DNA from: Muricauda sp. SCSIO 64092
GTDB lineage: Bacteria; Bacteroidota; Bacteroidia; Flavobacteriales; Flavobacteriaceae
Direction: 5' to 3'
DNA length: 64,000 bases
NCBI RefSeq assembly: GCF_023016285.1
Contig: NZ_CP095413.1
Span: forward strand, 806,001-870,000
The notes beneath the pieces are model-generated. The model saw only the letters and a list, made by a program, of their open reading frames with translations, ran no database searches and had not been told where the DNA came from. How positions within the stretch are numbered: position 1 is the first letter of the stretch; each line of letters opens with the position of its first letter. Of this stretch, positions 52,447 through 61,484 are shown in pieces. Position numbers and translations under genes: made by a program.

Positions 52447-52477
52447 TAAGATTAGGTATTCCAAGTTAAAATCAAAA
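52447..52477 (-). promoter_or_regulatory. Candidate promoter of the pheA operon
   Basis: On the minus strand TTTTG (52477-52473) and TAATCTTA (52454-52447) are separated by 18 bases and resemble the Bacteroidota -33 TTTG and -7 TAnnTTTG boxes, the second imperfectly. They lie 20 bases before the leader peptide ATG. Confidence 0.4.
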
Positions 52478-52617
52478 CAATTCATACAATTTTGCCAACT
52501 ATTTGTTGCTTTTTCAATTTGCAAGACAAAAAAGCACGCTTTTTTATCAAATTTGCAACATTGCCATTCCTATTTCGTTTATTTTCAAATTAAAACACAG
52601 AATTAAATCGATTTACA

Positions 52618-53178
52618 ATGAAAAACACTTTTTGCATTACACTTGCCTTACTGCTTTGTCTAAGTAGTTTAAATGCCCAAGACTTTTCTTTTGGTGCAAA
52701 AGCAGGAGCTAATTTCTCAAATTTGACAGGAGATGACGTCGAAAACGCAAGTTCAAGAACCGGATTCCATATAGGTGCCGTTGCGCATATTGGTATTTCA
52801 GAAAAATTCGGTGTTCAACCTGAGTTAATTTACTCACAACAAGGATCGGTAGATGATGAATTTGATATTACATTAAAGTTGGACTATTTGACTTTGCCCA
52901 TTCTAGCCGATGTTACTTTAGCTGAAGGATTGAGCTTACAAGCAGGTCCCCAGTTTGGTTTTAACATCAATAGTAGTGCAGAAGACAGTGATGGCAATGA
53001 AGGTGAACCAGAAGGTATTAATGACCTTGATATTGGCGTTGTTCTTGGTGCACAGTATACGCTTGATTCCGGATTATTCTTCCAAGCTCGGTACGGCCTA
53101 GGCTTAAGCGATATTACAGATGATGGTGATGCGCAAAATTCAAATATCTCCATTTCAATAGGGTATTTCTTTCTATAA
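52618..53178 (+). CDS. Porin-family outer-membrane beta-barrel protein
   Basis: 186 residues. Signal peptide 1-20 (ending LNAQ), then the pattern FSFGAKAGANFSNLTGDD, TGFHIGAVAHIGISEKFGVQPE, YLTLPILADV and a final strand ISISIGYFFL ending in aromatic residues. This is the small eight-stranded outer-membrane barrel family (PorT-like OMP_b-brl_2) abundant in Bacteroidota. The acidic loop NSSAEDSDGNEGEPE (about 122-136) would be exposed to the outside. Function unknown. Divergent from the aromatic operon leader. Confidence 0.87.
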   Translation: MKNTFCITLALLLCLSSLNAQDFSFGAKAGANFSNLTGDDVENASSRTGFHIGAVAHIGISEKFGVQPELIYSQQGSVDDEFDITLKLDYLTLPILADVTLAEGLSLQAGPQFGFNINSSAEDSDGNEGEPEGINDLDIGVVLGAQYTLDSGLFFQARYGLGLSDITDDGDAQNSNISISIGYFFL

Positions 53179-53234
53179 TACCTTCTACTCAATGGGCATA
53201 TAAAATGTATTTTTGGTAATAACAAACGTTTTAT

Positions 53235-54128
53235 ATGTCCATTTCCGTTCAGAACATTGCCAAAACTTTTGGCAAGCAAAAAGCGTTAAGCAACATTTCC
53301 TTTTCGATTGAGAAGGGAGAAGTCGTTGGGTTTTTAGGTCCCAATGGTGCTGGAAAATCCACAATGATGCGGATTTTGACCACCTATTATCAAGCAGATC
53401 AAGGTACGGCAAAAGTCAATGGCTTTGATGTGGGTAAGGAAATGCGCAAAGTTCAAAAAAGCATTGGTTATCTGCCCGAGCACAACCCGCTATATTTGGA
53501 TATGTACGTTAAGGAATATCTGGCTTTCAATGCAGCAGTGTACAAAGTGTCAAAATCCAGGATAGCAGAGGTCATCCAACAAACGGGATTAACTCCCGAG
53601 GCCCACAAAACCATAGGGAAACTCTCCAAAGGCTATCGCCAGCGTGTTGGTTTGGCCGCTGCCCTATTACATGAACCGGAAGTCCTGATCTTGGACGAGC
53701 CCACAACGGGTTTGGACCCCAACCAATTGGTAGACATACGTAAACTTATTCGTGAGATAGGTAAACATAAAACCATTCTATTCTCCACACATATTATGAA
53801 GGAAGTGGAAGCGGTTTGCGATCGGGTCATCATTATCAACAAAGGCGAAATTGTTGCCGATAAAAGGATGGAAGAACTTAGAAAGGTAGAGGACCAAATC
53901 ATTGAAGTTGAGTTTGATTATCGTGTGGAGGAAGTATTGTTACATCAATTGCCCAATGTATCCAACGTGAGGAATACCGGTGGATTTGTCTACGAAATTG
54001 TCTTCAACACCGACCAGGATATGCGTCCCGCCGTCTTTGATTTTGCACATGACAATCAATTAAAAACCCTACAGCTAAGCCGAAAAAGCAAGAATTTGGA
54101 GAGTTTGTTCACTGAACTTACCAGTTGA
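53235..54128 (+). CDS. gldA: Gliding motility ABC transporter ATPase GldA
   Basis: 297 residues. Walker A GPNGAGKST (35-43), Q-loop region IGYLPEHNPLY, signature LSKGYRQRVG, Walker B VLILDEPTTGLDP and H-loop FSTHIMKEVEAVCDR. The C-terminal 70 residues after the ABC domain match the GldA subgroup. With GldF and GldG it forms an ABC transporter needed for gliding in F. johnsoniae; gldFG are not within this window. TATTTTTG at 53208-53215 is a good -7 box 20 bases before the ATG. Confidence 0.9.
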   Translation: MSISVQNIAKTFGKQKALSNISFSIEKGEVVGFLGPNGAGKSTMMRILTTYYQADQGTAKVNGFDVGKEMRKVQKSIGYLPEHNPLYLDMYVKEYLAFNAAVYKVSKSRIAEVIQQTGLTPEAHKTIGKLSKGYRQRVGLAAALLHEPEVLILDEPTTGLDPNQLVDIRKLIREIGKHKTILFSTHIMKEVEAVCDRVIIINKGEIVADKRMEELRKVEDQIIEVEFDYRVEEVLLHQLPNVSNVRNTGGFVYEIVFNTDQDMRPAVFDFAHDNQLKTLQLSRKSKNLESLFTELTS

Positions 54129-54227
54129 TTCCATTAAAATTTAATTTTTCACCAAAGTGGGGTAAAGTCAGTTTTTATTTCCCGAGCCTACCCTATTTTT
54201 AGGCACTTTTTATTGTAAAACCATCCG

Positions 54228-55673
54228 ATGCCAATGGACCAAAATACATTGACCCTTTCTGAAGAAGACATGCGAAAATTGGGATATCAAATGATTGACG
54301 CTATTGTGGCGCACCATAAGACCCAACATGAAAAAAGACCTTTGGCATTGGCCTCAAGAGAAGAAATGGACTCCCTCTTTTTGGAGGAGGCGCCTGAAAA
54401 ACCTTCCAATGCCAATGAGGTTCTGGAATTTGTTGTGGAGAAGGTACTTACCAGAAGTACATTGCTTTCACATCCAAAATCATATGCCTTTGTTCCAGGT
54501 CCCAGCAACTATGTTAGTGTTATTGGGGATGCATTGGCAACGGGCTATAACATTTTTTCAGGGAGTTGGGTAACTTCCCCTGCTGCTGCAGAACTCGAAA
54601 TTGTTACCATACAATGGTTACTACGGCTGTTTGGCCTTCCGAAGAAAAAAGGTGGTGGTATTTTCACCAGCGGTGGATCCATGGCCAATTTAACCGCTCT
54701 GGCCACTGCCAGAAACATTAAATGTGGGGATGATTTTTCCAAAGCGGTGATTTACCTATCCGATCAAACCCATTCCTCGAATATCAAGGCCATTCGGATT
54801 CTGGGCTTTAAAAAAGAGCAAATCCGAATCATCCCCACGGACAATGAATTTAAGCTGTCGCTCAATAAGCTTAAAAACTGTATAGCCAAAGACCGCCTAA
54901 ATGGATTGCACCCATTCTGTTTGATTGGTAATGCAGGAACTACGAACACCGGTAGTGTTGATCCGTTGACCCAGCTATCCAAGATTTGTAAGGAAGAGGA
55001 TATCTGGTTCCATATTGATGGTGCCTATGGTGGTGCGGCAATGTTATCGCCCAAGGGAAAAAAGCTGTTGAAAGGTATTTCCAAAGCGGATTCCCTGACC
55101 GTTGATCCGCATAAATGGTTCTTTCAACCGTATGAGATGGGCTGTCTATTGGTCCGCAATTACCGCCACCTCACCCATACCTTTACGGAACGTCCAGAGT
55201 ATTTAAAGGATATTGAGGGAAACACTTCCGAAATAAATTTCTATGATTTGGGAGTCCAACTGACAAGACGATTCAATGCATTGAAGTTTTATATGTCGGT
55301 CAAAACCTTTGGATTGAATGCTTTTAGAAAAGCAATTGGTTCGGGCATTGATTTGGCGGAACGCCTGGAGGCCCATTTACGGCAAAGCAAACAATGGCAA
55401 GTGGTATTTCCGGCCACTTTGGCCGTCATCAATTTTAGGTACCATCCTATAGAGGAAAATTTGAGCGAATCCCAATTGGATGAGTTAAACCATTTCATTT
55501 CTGAACAGGTCATGGAATCCCAACTGGCGTTATTGGCCACCACCTCACTTCACGATCAAGTGGTTTTACGGATGTGTTTGATCAATCCCAGAACCACCTG
55601 GGAGGATATTCAACATACGCTAACACTTTGTGAAGCGTTTGCAAAACAATCTTCCCTTTGGGCATCGCCCTAA
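54228..55673 (+). CDS. PLP-dependent decarboxylase, aromatic-L-amino-acid type
   Basis: 481 residues, group II decarboxylase. The PLP-lysine is Lys296 in VDPHKWFFQP; FTSGGSMANLTAL binds the cofactor phosphate, and FHIDGAYGGAA holds the Asp that pairs with the pyridine nitrogen. SHPKSYAFVPGPSNY near residue 82 matches the substrate-entry segment of aromatic decarboxylases. It probably turns an aromatic amino acid into its amine, but the choice among Phe, Tyr, Trp, dopa and glutamate cannot be settled. Two ATGs (54228 and 54234) are possible. Confidence 0.87.
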   Translation: MPMDQNTLTLSEEDMRKLGYQMIDAIVAHHKTQHEKRPLALASREEMDSLFLEEAPEKPSNANEVLEFVVEKVLTRSTLLSHPKSYAFVPGPSNYVSVIGDALATGYNIFSGSWVTSPAAAELEIVTIQWLLRLFGLPKKKGGGIFTSGGSMANLTALATARNIKCGDDFSKAVIYLSDQTHSSNIKAIRILGFKKEQIRIIPTDNEFKLSLNKLKNCIAKDRLNGLHPFCLIGNAGTTNTGSVDPLTQLSKICKEEDIWFHIDGAYGGAAMLSPKGKKLLKGISKADSLTVDPHKWFFQPYEMGCLLVRNYRHLTHTFTERPEYLKDIEGNTSEINFYDLGVQLTRRFNALKFYMSVKTFGLNAFRKAIGSGIDLAERLEAHLRQSKQWQVVFPATLAVINFRYHPIEENLSESQLDELNHFISEQVMESQLALLATTSLHDQVVLRMCLINPRTTWEDIQHTLTLCEAFAKQSSLWASP

Positions 55674-55715
55674 GAAATGGAGTTTTTTAAACCCATTTGA
55701 CGGTCGACCAAACCC

Positions 55716-58700
55716 TTATTCGGTATCGAATTCAACGAACGTACCGATGAGGGAATTGAATAGTTCATATTCATGCTCCGCATATCCGGCATCATCATTT
55801 TCAATAAGTATGTCAATATTGCGCTGATAGGCCTGGATATCACTACCAATACTTTCCAAGTGCATGTACTTTTCCTCCATTGGTAATTGCGCGTAATAGT
55901 TCAATCTTTCCTGATAGACTTTTTTCAATTTTTGGAACAGTTTCCTTGCTTCATCCAATTGTCCCACTTTATAATAGCTTTCAAGAAAGGGTTCAACAAA
56001 AGCATAATACCCGTAATGCTCAAAAGGAATGTTATGTGTGGCCATTTTTAATATTTCCCTTGCTTTTGCCCGCTTACCTTCCGCTATCAGTGTTTCCAAC
56101 AATCTAGCCATAGCTAACCTAAAGGTTACCCCAAATTGTTTTCGCGTCTGGGGATCATGATATATTTGAGGACTACCGGCATTGCCCCAGTCCCATTTTT
56201 GTACAATATCATACATCAAATCCGTATCAATACGGCCCATTCCAAATGCACTGCCATTTTCGGTTTTAATGGGCACCAATTTGTAGGCGAGGCCATCCAA
56301 TTGGAGATAATCTTCCATCCATATGTATTCAGCCTTATCAAAACTGCCCCCTGAAAAATAAATAGGGCGCTCCCAGTCATTATTGGCAATGATATCCAAC
56401 ATAAGTATCCTATTCTTGGTGATATAGCTTTGGGGTAGGTCAATATCAATATAATCCACAATTAAATCCGCATCTTTTTGTTGAACCAGACCATTTTTAA
56501 GAACATTGGCCTTATTTACCGGAACACGTATCTTATTGGTAGGATAGTATACCATGTTCAACGTACTTTCCGAATAATTGGAAGTATCCCTGCCCATTTT
56601 TTCAAATAGGTACCGTAGTTTGGTTTGGGGTTTGTCACTGGCCACCCAGTTCATAAAATCCTTGATATCCCATCTGTTTTCCTGAACATGGGGCAATCCG
56701 CTATAATGGATAACGTCCCGGCTACCGTATTTATAATGTTCATGGTTCAACTGTGAAGGAATGGGATTACTTTCATAGGCCTTTCGTTTCATTTGATCAA
56801 TGTACCAGTCCGTTGCAAAATACCCTGAGACAATAACCCTAACATCCGTCCGATAGCCTTCTATTTCCTGAAGGTACCAAAGTGGAAAATTATCATTGTC
56901 TCCAATGGTAAACAAGATGGCACCCGAATCTTGCTTTGTTGAGTCCAAATACGCCATGGCCGAAGCCCTTGCCGTAAACCGGTCCGATCGATCATGATCA
57001 TCCCAATTTTGATGGGCCATCAACAAGGGAACACAGCAAAAACAGCACAACACGCCAGCAATGGCCATAGTTTTTTTTGATAGGAATTTATAAAGGAGGA
57101 TAAACACCTGATAGGTACCCATCCCTATCCATATGGCAAAGGCGTAGAACGAACCTACCAGCGAATAATCCCGTTCCCTTGGCTGGAAAATATAGGGATT
57201 GGTATAAAATTGAATGGCGACACCTGTAAGCAAGAAAAACATAAAGAGTACCCAAAATTGTTTGGGGTCACGGGAAACCTGGAAAACGATTCCCAAAAAA
57301 CCCAGTAAGAGGGGAAGAAAAAAGTAGGTGTTACGCGCTTTGTTATCAAGGGTTTCCGAAGGCAGGTCCTGCTGGCTGCCCAATCTTATTTTGTCAATAA
57401 AGTCAATGCCACTCAACCAATGTCCATTGCCATCATAGCGCCATTGTACATCATTTTGCCTGCCTACAAAATTCCAGAAAAAATAACGCAGGTACATAAA
57501 ACCCCACTGATATTCGAACAAAAAAGCGAGGTTCTGTTTTAGGGAAGGGGGGGCAACATCAATATACCCATTGAATTGGCGTAGGAATTCAATATATTGT
57601 TCCGTATCAATTTCACCATTGGCATTTAGCTTTTTAAACTCCCTTATGGCCCTTTCCAATTCACCGTTAGTAGCATATTCCGGTTTAATCCTAAAATCCA
57701 ATCGGCCAAAAAAGCGCATGTAATTTTCGGCATGGTCACTACTCCATAATCTTGGCAGAAGACCTTTATGTTTTTTATTGGGTGCCCTTAGGGCATCCTT
57801 ATAGTCGTTCACAATTACATATTTCCCAAGTTTCTCATCCCTTTCATACTTGGGCTTATCATCCAAATCCTTGCCGGAATCAGCAAACATATCCGAATAA
57901 TAGGTGCCGTAAAAAGGACTCTCAACACCACCATATTGTTCCCTGTTATAGTACGCCAAGAGCGTTCTTGCATCAGATGGGTCATTCTCATTGATCCCCA
58001 CATGGGCGTTGGCCCTTATGGGCAATAGCAACCATGTAGAAAAGCCCAGGAACAAAAACAGGAAACAGAGAATGGCCGTATTCGCCAGCACATGATCCTT
58101 TTTTTTGGTGTACCTGATTATACCATGGAAAATGAAGGAGAGGAACAATCCCATGATAAGTAGGCCTACATTGAATGGCAAGCCAACCTGATTCACAAAA
58201 AACAGCTCACTCCACGCGAATATTTTTAAGACATAGGTCAGGGAAAATTTAAATACAAAGAACAAAACACCTATGGCTATGGTATTAAAAAGTATGAAGT
58301 TTTTAAAGGTTGTCTTCCGGTATTTTTTAAAATAGATCATTAAAACTATAGATGGAATGGCCAAAAAACCCATGAACTGAACCCCAAAGGTGAGTCCAAT
58401 AATGAAACAAATAAGTAAAAGCCATTTATTGCCCCTCCCAGCATCAATATGGTCCATCCATCGCAAACCAAGCCATATCAAAACAGCCATAAGCAGACTT
58501 GCCATGGCGTATACCTCTGTCTCCGTGGCATTGAACCAGAAGCTATCCGAATAGGTAAAACTCAAACACCCCACTAGGGCACTGCCCAAAATGGCACTGT
58601 TCTTTCCTTGGTATCGGTTTGTGCGCACTAATTTTTGAATCAAATTGGTAATGGTCCAAAACATAAATAGGATAGTAAAGGCACTGGCTACGACCGAAAC

Positions 58701-58970
58701 ATAATTGACCATTTTTGCAATTTGCCCTATATCCGTTGTGAAGGAGGCAAAAAAGGCACCTATCATCTGAAATAGCGGTGCCCCCGGTGGGTGACCTACT
58801 TCAAGCTTTGCCGATGTGGCGATGTATTCCCCACAGTCCCAAAAGCTTACTGTGGGTTCCATGGTTAGCGCATAGGTCACCAATGCGTTGATAAAGACCA
58901 ACCAGCCCAAGGTGAGGTTCCAAAATTTGAATTTTGAATGTGTATAAAGGAATTTTATTTTGGAAAACAT
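55716..58970 (-). CDS. DUF2723 giant multi-pass membrane protein
   Basis: 1084 residues from the ATG at 58970. About twelve membrane helices in the first 650 residues include the N-terminal block TYALTMEPTVSFWDCGEYIA and VGHPPGAPLFQMIGAFF, the DUF2723 hallmark, which resembles the acceptor/lipid-phospho-sugar site of GT-C mannosyltransferases. The C-terminal 400 residues are mostly soluble, with a helical TPR-like end (EARKLFQKLKKVYQERLNYY). It may be a protein O-glycosyltransferase; Bacteroidota do O-glycosylate exported proteins, but the donor is unknown. A GTG/ATG farther up at 59000 would add ten non-conserved residues. Confidence 0.87.
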   Translation of the reverse strand: MFSKIKFLYTHSKFKFWNLTLGWLVFINALVTYALTMEPTVSFWDCGEYIATSAKLEVGHPPGAPLFQMIGAFFASFTTDIGQIAKMVNYVSVVASAFTILFMFWTITNLIQKLVRTNRYQGKNSAILGSALVGCLSFTYSDSFWFNATETEVYAMASLLMAVLIWLGLRWMDHIDAGRGNKWLLLICFIIGLTFGVQFMGFLAIPSIVLMIYFKKYRKTTFKNFILFNTIAIGVLFFVFKFSLTYVLKIFAWSELFFVNQVGLPFNVGLLIMGLFLSFIFHGIIRYTKKKDHVLANTAILCFLFLFLGFSTWLLLPIRANAHVGINENDPSDARTLLAYYNREQYGGVESPFYGTYYSDMFADSGKDLDDKPKYERDEKLGKYVIVNDYKDALRAPNKKHKGLLPRLWSSDHAENYMRFFGRLDFRIKPEYATNGELERAIREFKKLNANGEIDTEQYIEFLRQFNGYIDVAPPSLKQNLAFLFEYQWGFMYLRYFFWNFVGRQNDVQWRYDGNGHWLSGIDFIDKIRLGSQQDLPSETLDNKARNTYFFLPLLLGFLGIVFQVSRDPKQFWVLFMFFLLTGVAIQFYTNPYIFQPRERDYSLVGSFYAFAIWIGMGTYQVFILLYKFLSKKTMAIAGVLCCFCCVPLLMAHQNWDDHDRSDRFTARASAMAYLDSTKQDSGAILFTIGDNDNFPLWYLQEIEGYRTDVRVIVSGYFATDWYIDQMKRKAYESNPIPSQLNHEHYKYGSRDVIHYSGLPHVQENRWDIKDFMNWVASDKPQTKLRYLFEKMGRDTSNYSESTLNMVYYPTNKIRVPVNKANVLKNGLVQQKDADLIVDYIDIDLPQSYITKNRILMLDIIANNDWERPIYFSGGSFDKAEYIWMEDYLQLDGLAYKLVPIKTENGSAFGMGRIDTDLMYDIVQKWDWGNAGSPQIYHDPQTRKQFGVTFRLAMARLLETLIAEGKRAKAREILKMATHNIPFEHYGYYAFVEPFLESYYKVGQLDEARKLFQKLKKVYQERLNYYAQLPMEEKYMHLESIGSDIQAYQRNIDILIENDDAGYAEHEYELFNSLIGTFVEFDTE

Positions 58971-59043
58971 GTCAATTGTACAAATAGAACTGCGGTACAA
59001 TTAACGACCCAACTGTTTTTAAGAAGCCATATCGTGGTCTGAT

Positions 59044-59751
59044 TTAAGTACTAGTACCCGTACCTTTTTGGAAAAGCTCCTGCCTGTTGGAAACATTCAA
59101 CTTCCCATAGATGTTGGTAATATGCGTCTTTACCGTACTTAAGCTAATGAAAAGCTCATTGGCAATTTCCTTATTGGTTTTACCTTGTAGGATAAGATTC
59201 CGTACGGTGGTCTCCTGTTTACTAAGTTCAGGTGGCAACGTGGTTTTCTTTCTAAATCGAAATACGAAAAAAATGAGTGAAAAGGAAAGTAACAGCAATC
59301 CAAGGTTCAACCATCTGCTTTGGGATAGTTTCTTCTCCAAAGCCGCTTGATTTAGGAAAGCAAGTTTCTCTTCCAAAAATTGATACTCCAACTGGGGTAT
59401 ACCACTTTTACGAAGCTCCTCCAACAAGGTCATGTAATAGGCACTGTTTTCCAAAATGTCCTTTTCCAACAAGTTTTTCTCACGTAGCAGTTTGACCGCC
59501 ATAAGCTTAACTTCCAAAATCTGAATGGAGTCCCTTGCATAGGCGCGCAATTGTCTTTCCTGATCTGGTTTGGTGAATTCCAGTTTCTTTTCAAACTGTT
59601 TAAACCTCTTCCATTCTGCCTGTGATAACTCTTTGTAGGTCTTGTCTCCCAATTCCAAGGGAGAAAGACCGGTACCCTCCTCTTGTGCAAATATGGAATG
59701 AGTCAACAGTATAAAACCAATAATCAATACGTATCTTTTGGAACCCACCAT
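59044..59751 (-). CDS. Membrane-tethered LuxR-type transcription factor
   Basis: 235 residues. Signal-peptide-like helix 1-22 (ending IFAQ), an extracytoplasmic Lys/Glu-rich helical region (25-145), a membrane helix at 148-165 (LNLGLLLLSFSLIFFVFRF) and a C-terminal LuxR helix-turn-helix at 176-230 (LSKQETTVRNLILQGKTNKE, SLSTVKTHITNIYGKLN). This places the DNA-binding domain in the cytoplasm and the sensor coiled coil in the periplasm. There is no receiver domain, so signalling would go through the membrane. 43 bases separate it from the DUF2723 gene downstream. Confidence 0.85.
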   Translation of the reverse strand: MVGSKRYVLIIGFILLTHSIFAQEEGTGLSPLELGDKTYKELSQAEWKRFKQFEKKLEFTKPDQERQLRAYARDSIQILEVKLMAVKLLREKNLLEKDILENSAYYMTLLEELRKSGIPQLEYQFLEEKLAFLNQAALEKKLSQSRWLNLGLLLLSFSLIFFVFRFRKKTTLPPELSKQETTVRNLILQGKTNKEIANELFISLSTVKTHITNIYGKLNVSNRQELFQKGTGTST

Positions 59752-59947
59752 AAAATCGATAATGATTAAAGTTCAATAAAATTGGGTAACTGGGCAAAAA
59801 AATTGATCGAATCCAGTTTCCTTTTATCCTATTGGGAGCATAAATCCAATACTATTGTGGTTTACATGCCGCACATATTTTAAAAGCTAAAGGGAATACA
59901 GGAAAGAGTGTTGGATATACCACGCGAACAAACAGCGTGACGACTTT

Positions 59948-60097
59948 TTATTTGTTGGCAATTTTGGTGTCCTCAGTTTCGGATACCAGTTCTTCAACGG
60001 TAGTGCTCTTTAAATCGTCCTCCTCATCGGCCGTACTTAACTTTAAGAGGAAAATCGCCGCAATTAACAGAAAAAACAGAAGTATACTTTTTCCCAT
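59948..60097 (-). CDS. 49-residue membrane micro-protein
   Basis: ATG at 60097, TAA at 59948-59950. Residues 1-20 form a basic-start membrane helix (MGKSILLFFLLIAAIFLLKL) and the rest is a strongly acidic tail (TADEEDDLKSTTVEELV and so on to NK-stop). A single hydrophobic helix with an acidic tail is typical of real small membrane proteins and not of chance frames. The helix may anchor it as a regulator of a larger membrane protein. No family is recognised. Confidence 0.55.
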   Translation of the reverse strand: MGKSILLFFLLIAAIFLLKLSTADEEDDLKSTTVEELVSETEDTKIANK

Positions 60098-60336
60098 TTG
60101 GTTAGCCTATCTATTGTGAAAGTATTACTTCTATGTCTTACATTTCGTATTTTTCTATGTATTGCTAAAAAATAAGGTCGAAACGTTGTATTGGGTCATT
60201 TTAACTCGGGCACTTCCCATCCATATTTGAGAGATACAAGGATATTCGCGCACTAACACCTATGGTCCAAGGTCTTGCTTTTTGGCGGTTTTCCTTCCCA
60301 AGTTCGAATCAATGGTTTCCCCAATCCATTGGCCAA

Positions 60337-61476
60337 TCATGGGAAGTTTTCCATTAAAACGGCACTTATGGTGTCGTCCAAATAGGATTGCACTTTGGGA
60401 TCTGTAGCATTTATTAAAATTGAAATGACCACGTTTTCCTTTGGATAGACAAAAAAATTGGTATATGCCCCCACACTATTCCCTACATGGCCAACAAATG
60501 CCCTACCTCCCGTATCTTCGCTCACTTGAAAGCCTAGCCCATAATACGTAGGTTTTCCATGTATGGTTTGAGCGCTCAACAACTGTTCATAGGTTTCTTT
60601 TTCCAAAAGCTTTTGTTCCAAGATCGCTTGGCCCATTTTTGCAATATCCCCACTTGTGGACAGATAACCCCCACCAGCTAGTTTGTAATAATTATTGACC
60701 ACAACCGCTTTTTTCAAGCCTGTTGAATTCCTGGTATAGAAATCGGTTTTTAAGTTTTTCCGTCTGTTGGAAAATGATGGATTCATTTCCCGGGGCGTAA
60801 AGGTCCGCTTCATTCCCAAAGGGGTCAATATCTTTTCCCTCACATAGTCTTCGAATGGAATACCACAAGCTTCTTGCATTGCCAATGACAACAGTACAAA
60901 ATCGTAGCTGTTGTACAAGTACCCATTTCCAGGTTCAAAAACCAGGGGATCATCTTTGAAAACCTCAATACTATCTTTGATGGAATAGGATTTGTTCAAA
61001 GCAAATTCCTTACCGCGATACCCTCGTATTCCAGCAGTATGCGAAGCTAGCTGCGCAAGCGTAAAGTCATATTTCTTTTTTGGATAATAGGACACATAGT
61101 GATAAAAGGAATCGTGCCAATGCAGAATTCCCTCTTCCACCATTTTCCCCAGTGCCAAACCAGTAATGCATTTTGAGATACTGGCTATTCTAAATACTGT
61201 ATTTTTTGGGTCTATATAAGTCTTACGCTCTAAGCTGGAATGTCCATAACCCTTCTGTAAAATGGGTTTCCCTTCTTTTAGTATGGTTATGGAAATTCCC
61301 GGAACCCTATTCCCAATCACCAAGTTATGATATTGGGCATCTACAAAATCAATCCCCTGGAGGTCTTTAAGTTCTTTGAGTTTGTGGGGTTCCCGAAAAA
61401 AATCCTTGATGTAAGAAATAAAGCCCATTGCATTAGTCTTTTTGAAGGAATGAGTTATGGATTCCTTTCCTTGCAT
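60337..61476 (-). CDS. Serine hydrolase (beta-lactamase/D-Ala-D-Ala peptidase-like)
   Basis: 379 residues. SxxK is S99-I-S-K102 (RIASISKCITGLAL), the second motif is Tyr188 in YLYNSYDFVLL and the third is HVGNSVGAYT. There is no clear signal peptide, though the first 20 residues may be dispensable and the ATG at residue 17 is an alternative. As an AmpC-fold enzyme it could be an esterase, a peptidase or act on peptidoglycan; beta-lactamase activity is not shown. It lies 8 bases after the GIN lipoprotein gene and could be co-transcribed. Confidence 0.83.
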   Translation of the reverse strand: MQGKESITHSFKKTNAMGFISYIKDFFREPHKLKELKDLQGIDFVDAQYHNLVIGNRVPGISITILKEGKPILQKGYGHSSLERKTYIDPKNTVFRIASISKCITGLALGKMVEEGILHWHDSFYHYVSYYPKKKYDFTLAQLASHTAGIRGYRGKEFALNKSYSIKDSIEVFKDDPLVFEPGNGYLYNSYDFVLLSLAMQEACGIPFEDYVREKILTPLGMKRTFTPREMNPSFSNRRKNLKTDFYTRNSTGLKKAVVVNNYYKLAGGGYLSTSGDIAKMGQAILEQKLLEKETYEQLLSAQTIHGKPTYYGLGFQVSEDTGGRAFVGHVGNSVGAYTNFFVYPKENVVISILINATDPKVQSYLDDTISAVLMENFP

Positions 61477-61484
61477 GAATGCAA

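Noticed and set aside
52267..52524. 85-residue minus-strand frame across the pheA leader
   Set aside because: It runs through the terminator and into pheA in another frame; the 23-codon frame in a different reading frame fits attenuation and the Phe/Tyr codon content far better.
60098..60336. Spacer before the second serine hydrolase searched for RNA or gene signals
   Set aside because: No frame, strong hairpin, repeat or promoter-like box that stands out was seen.
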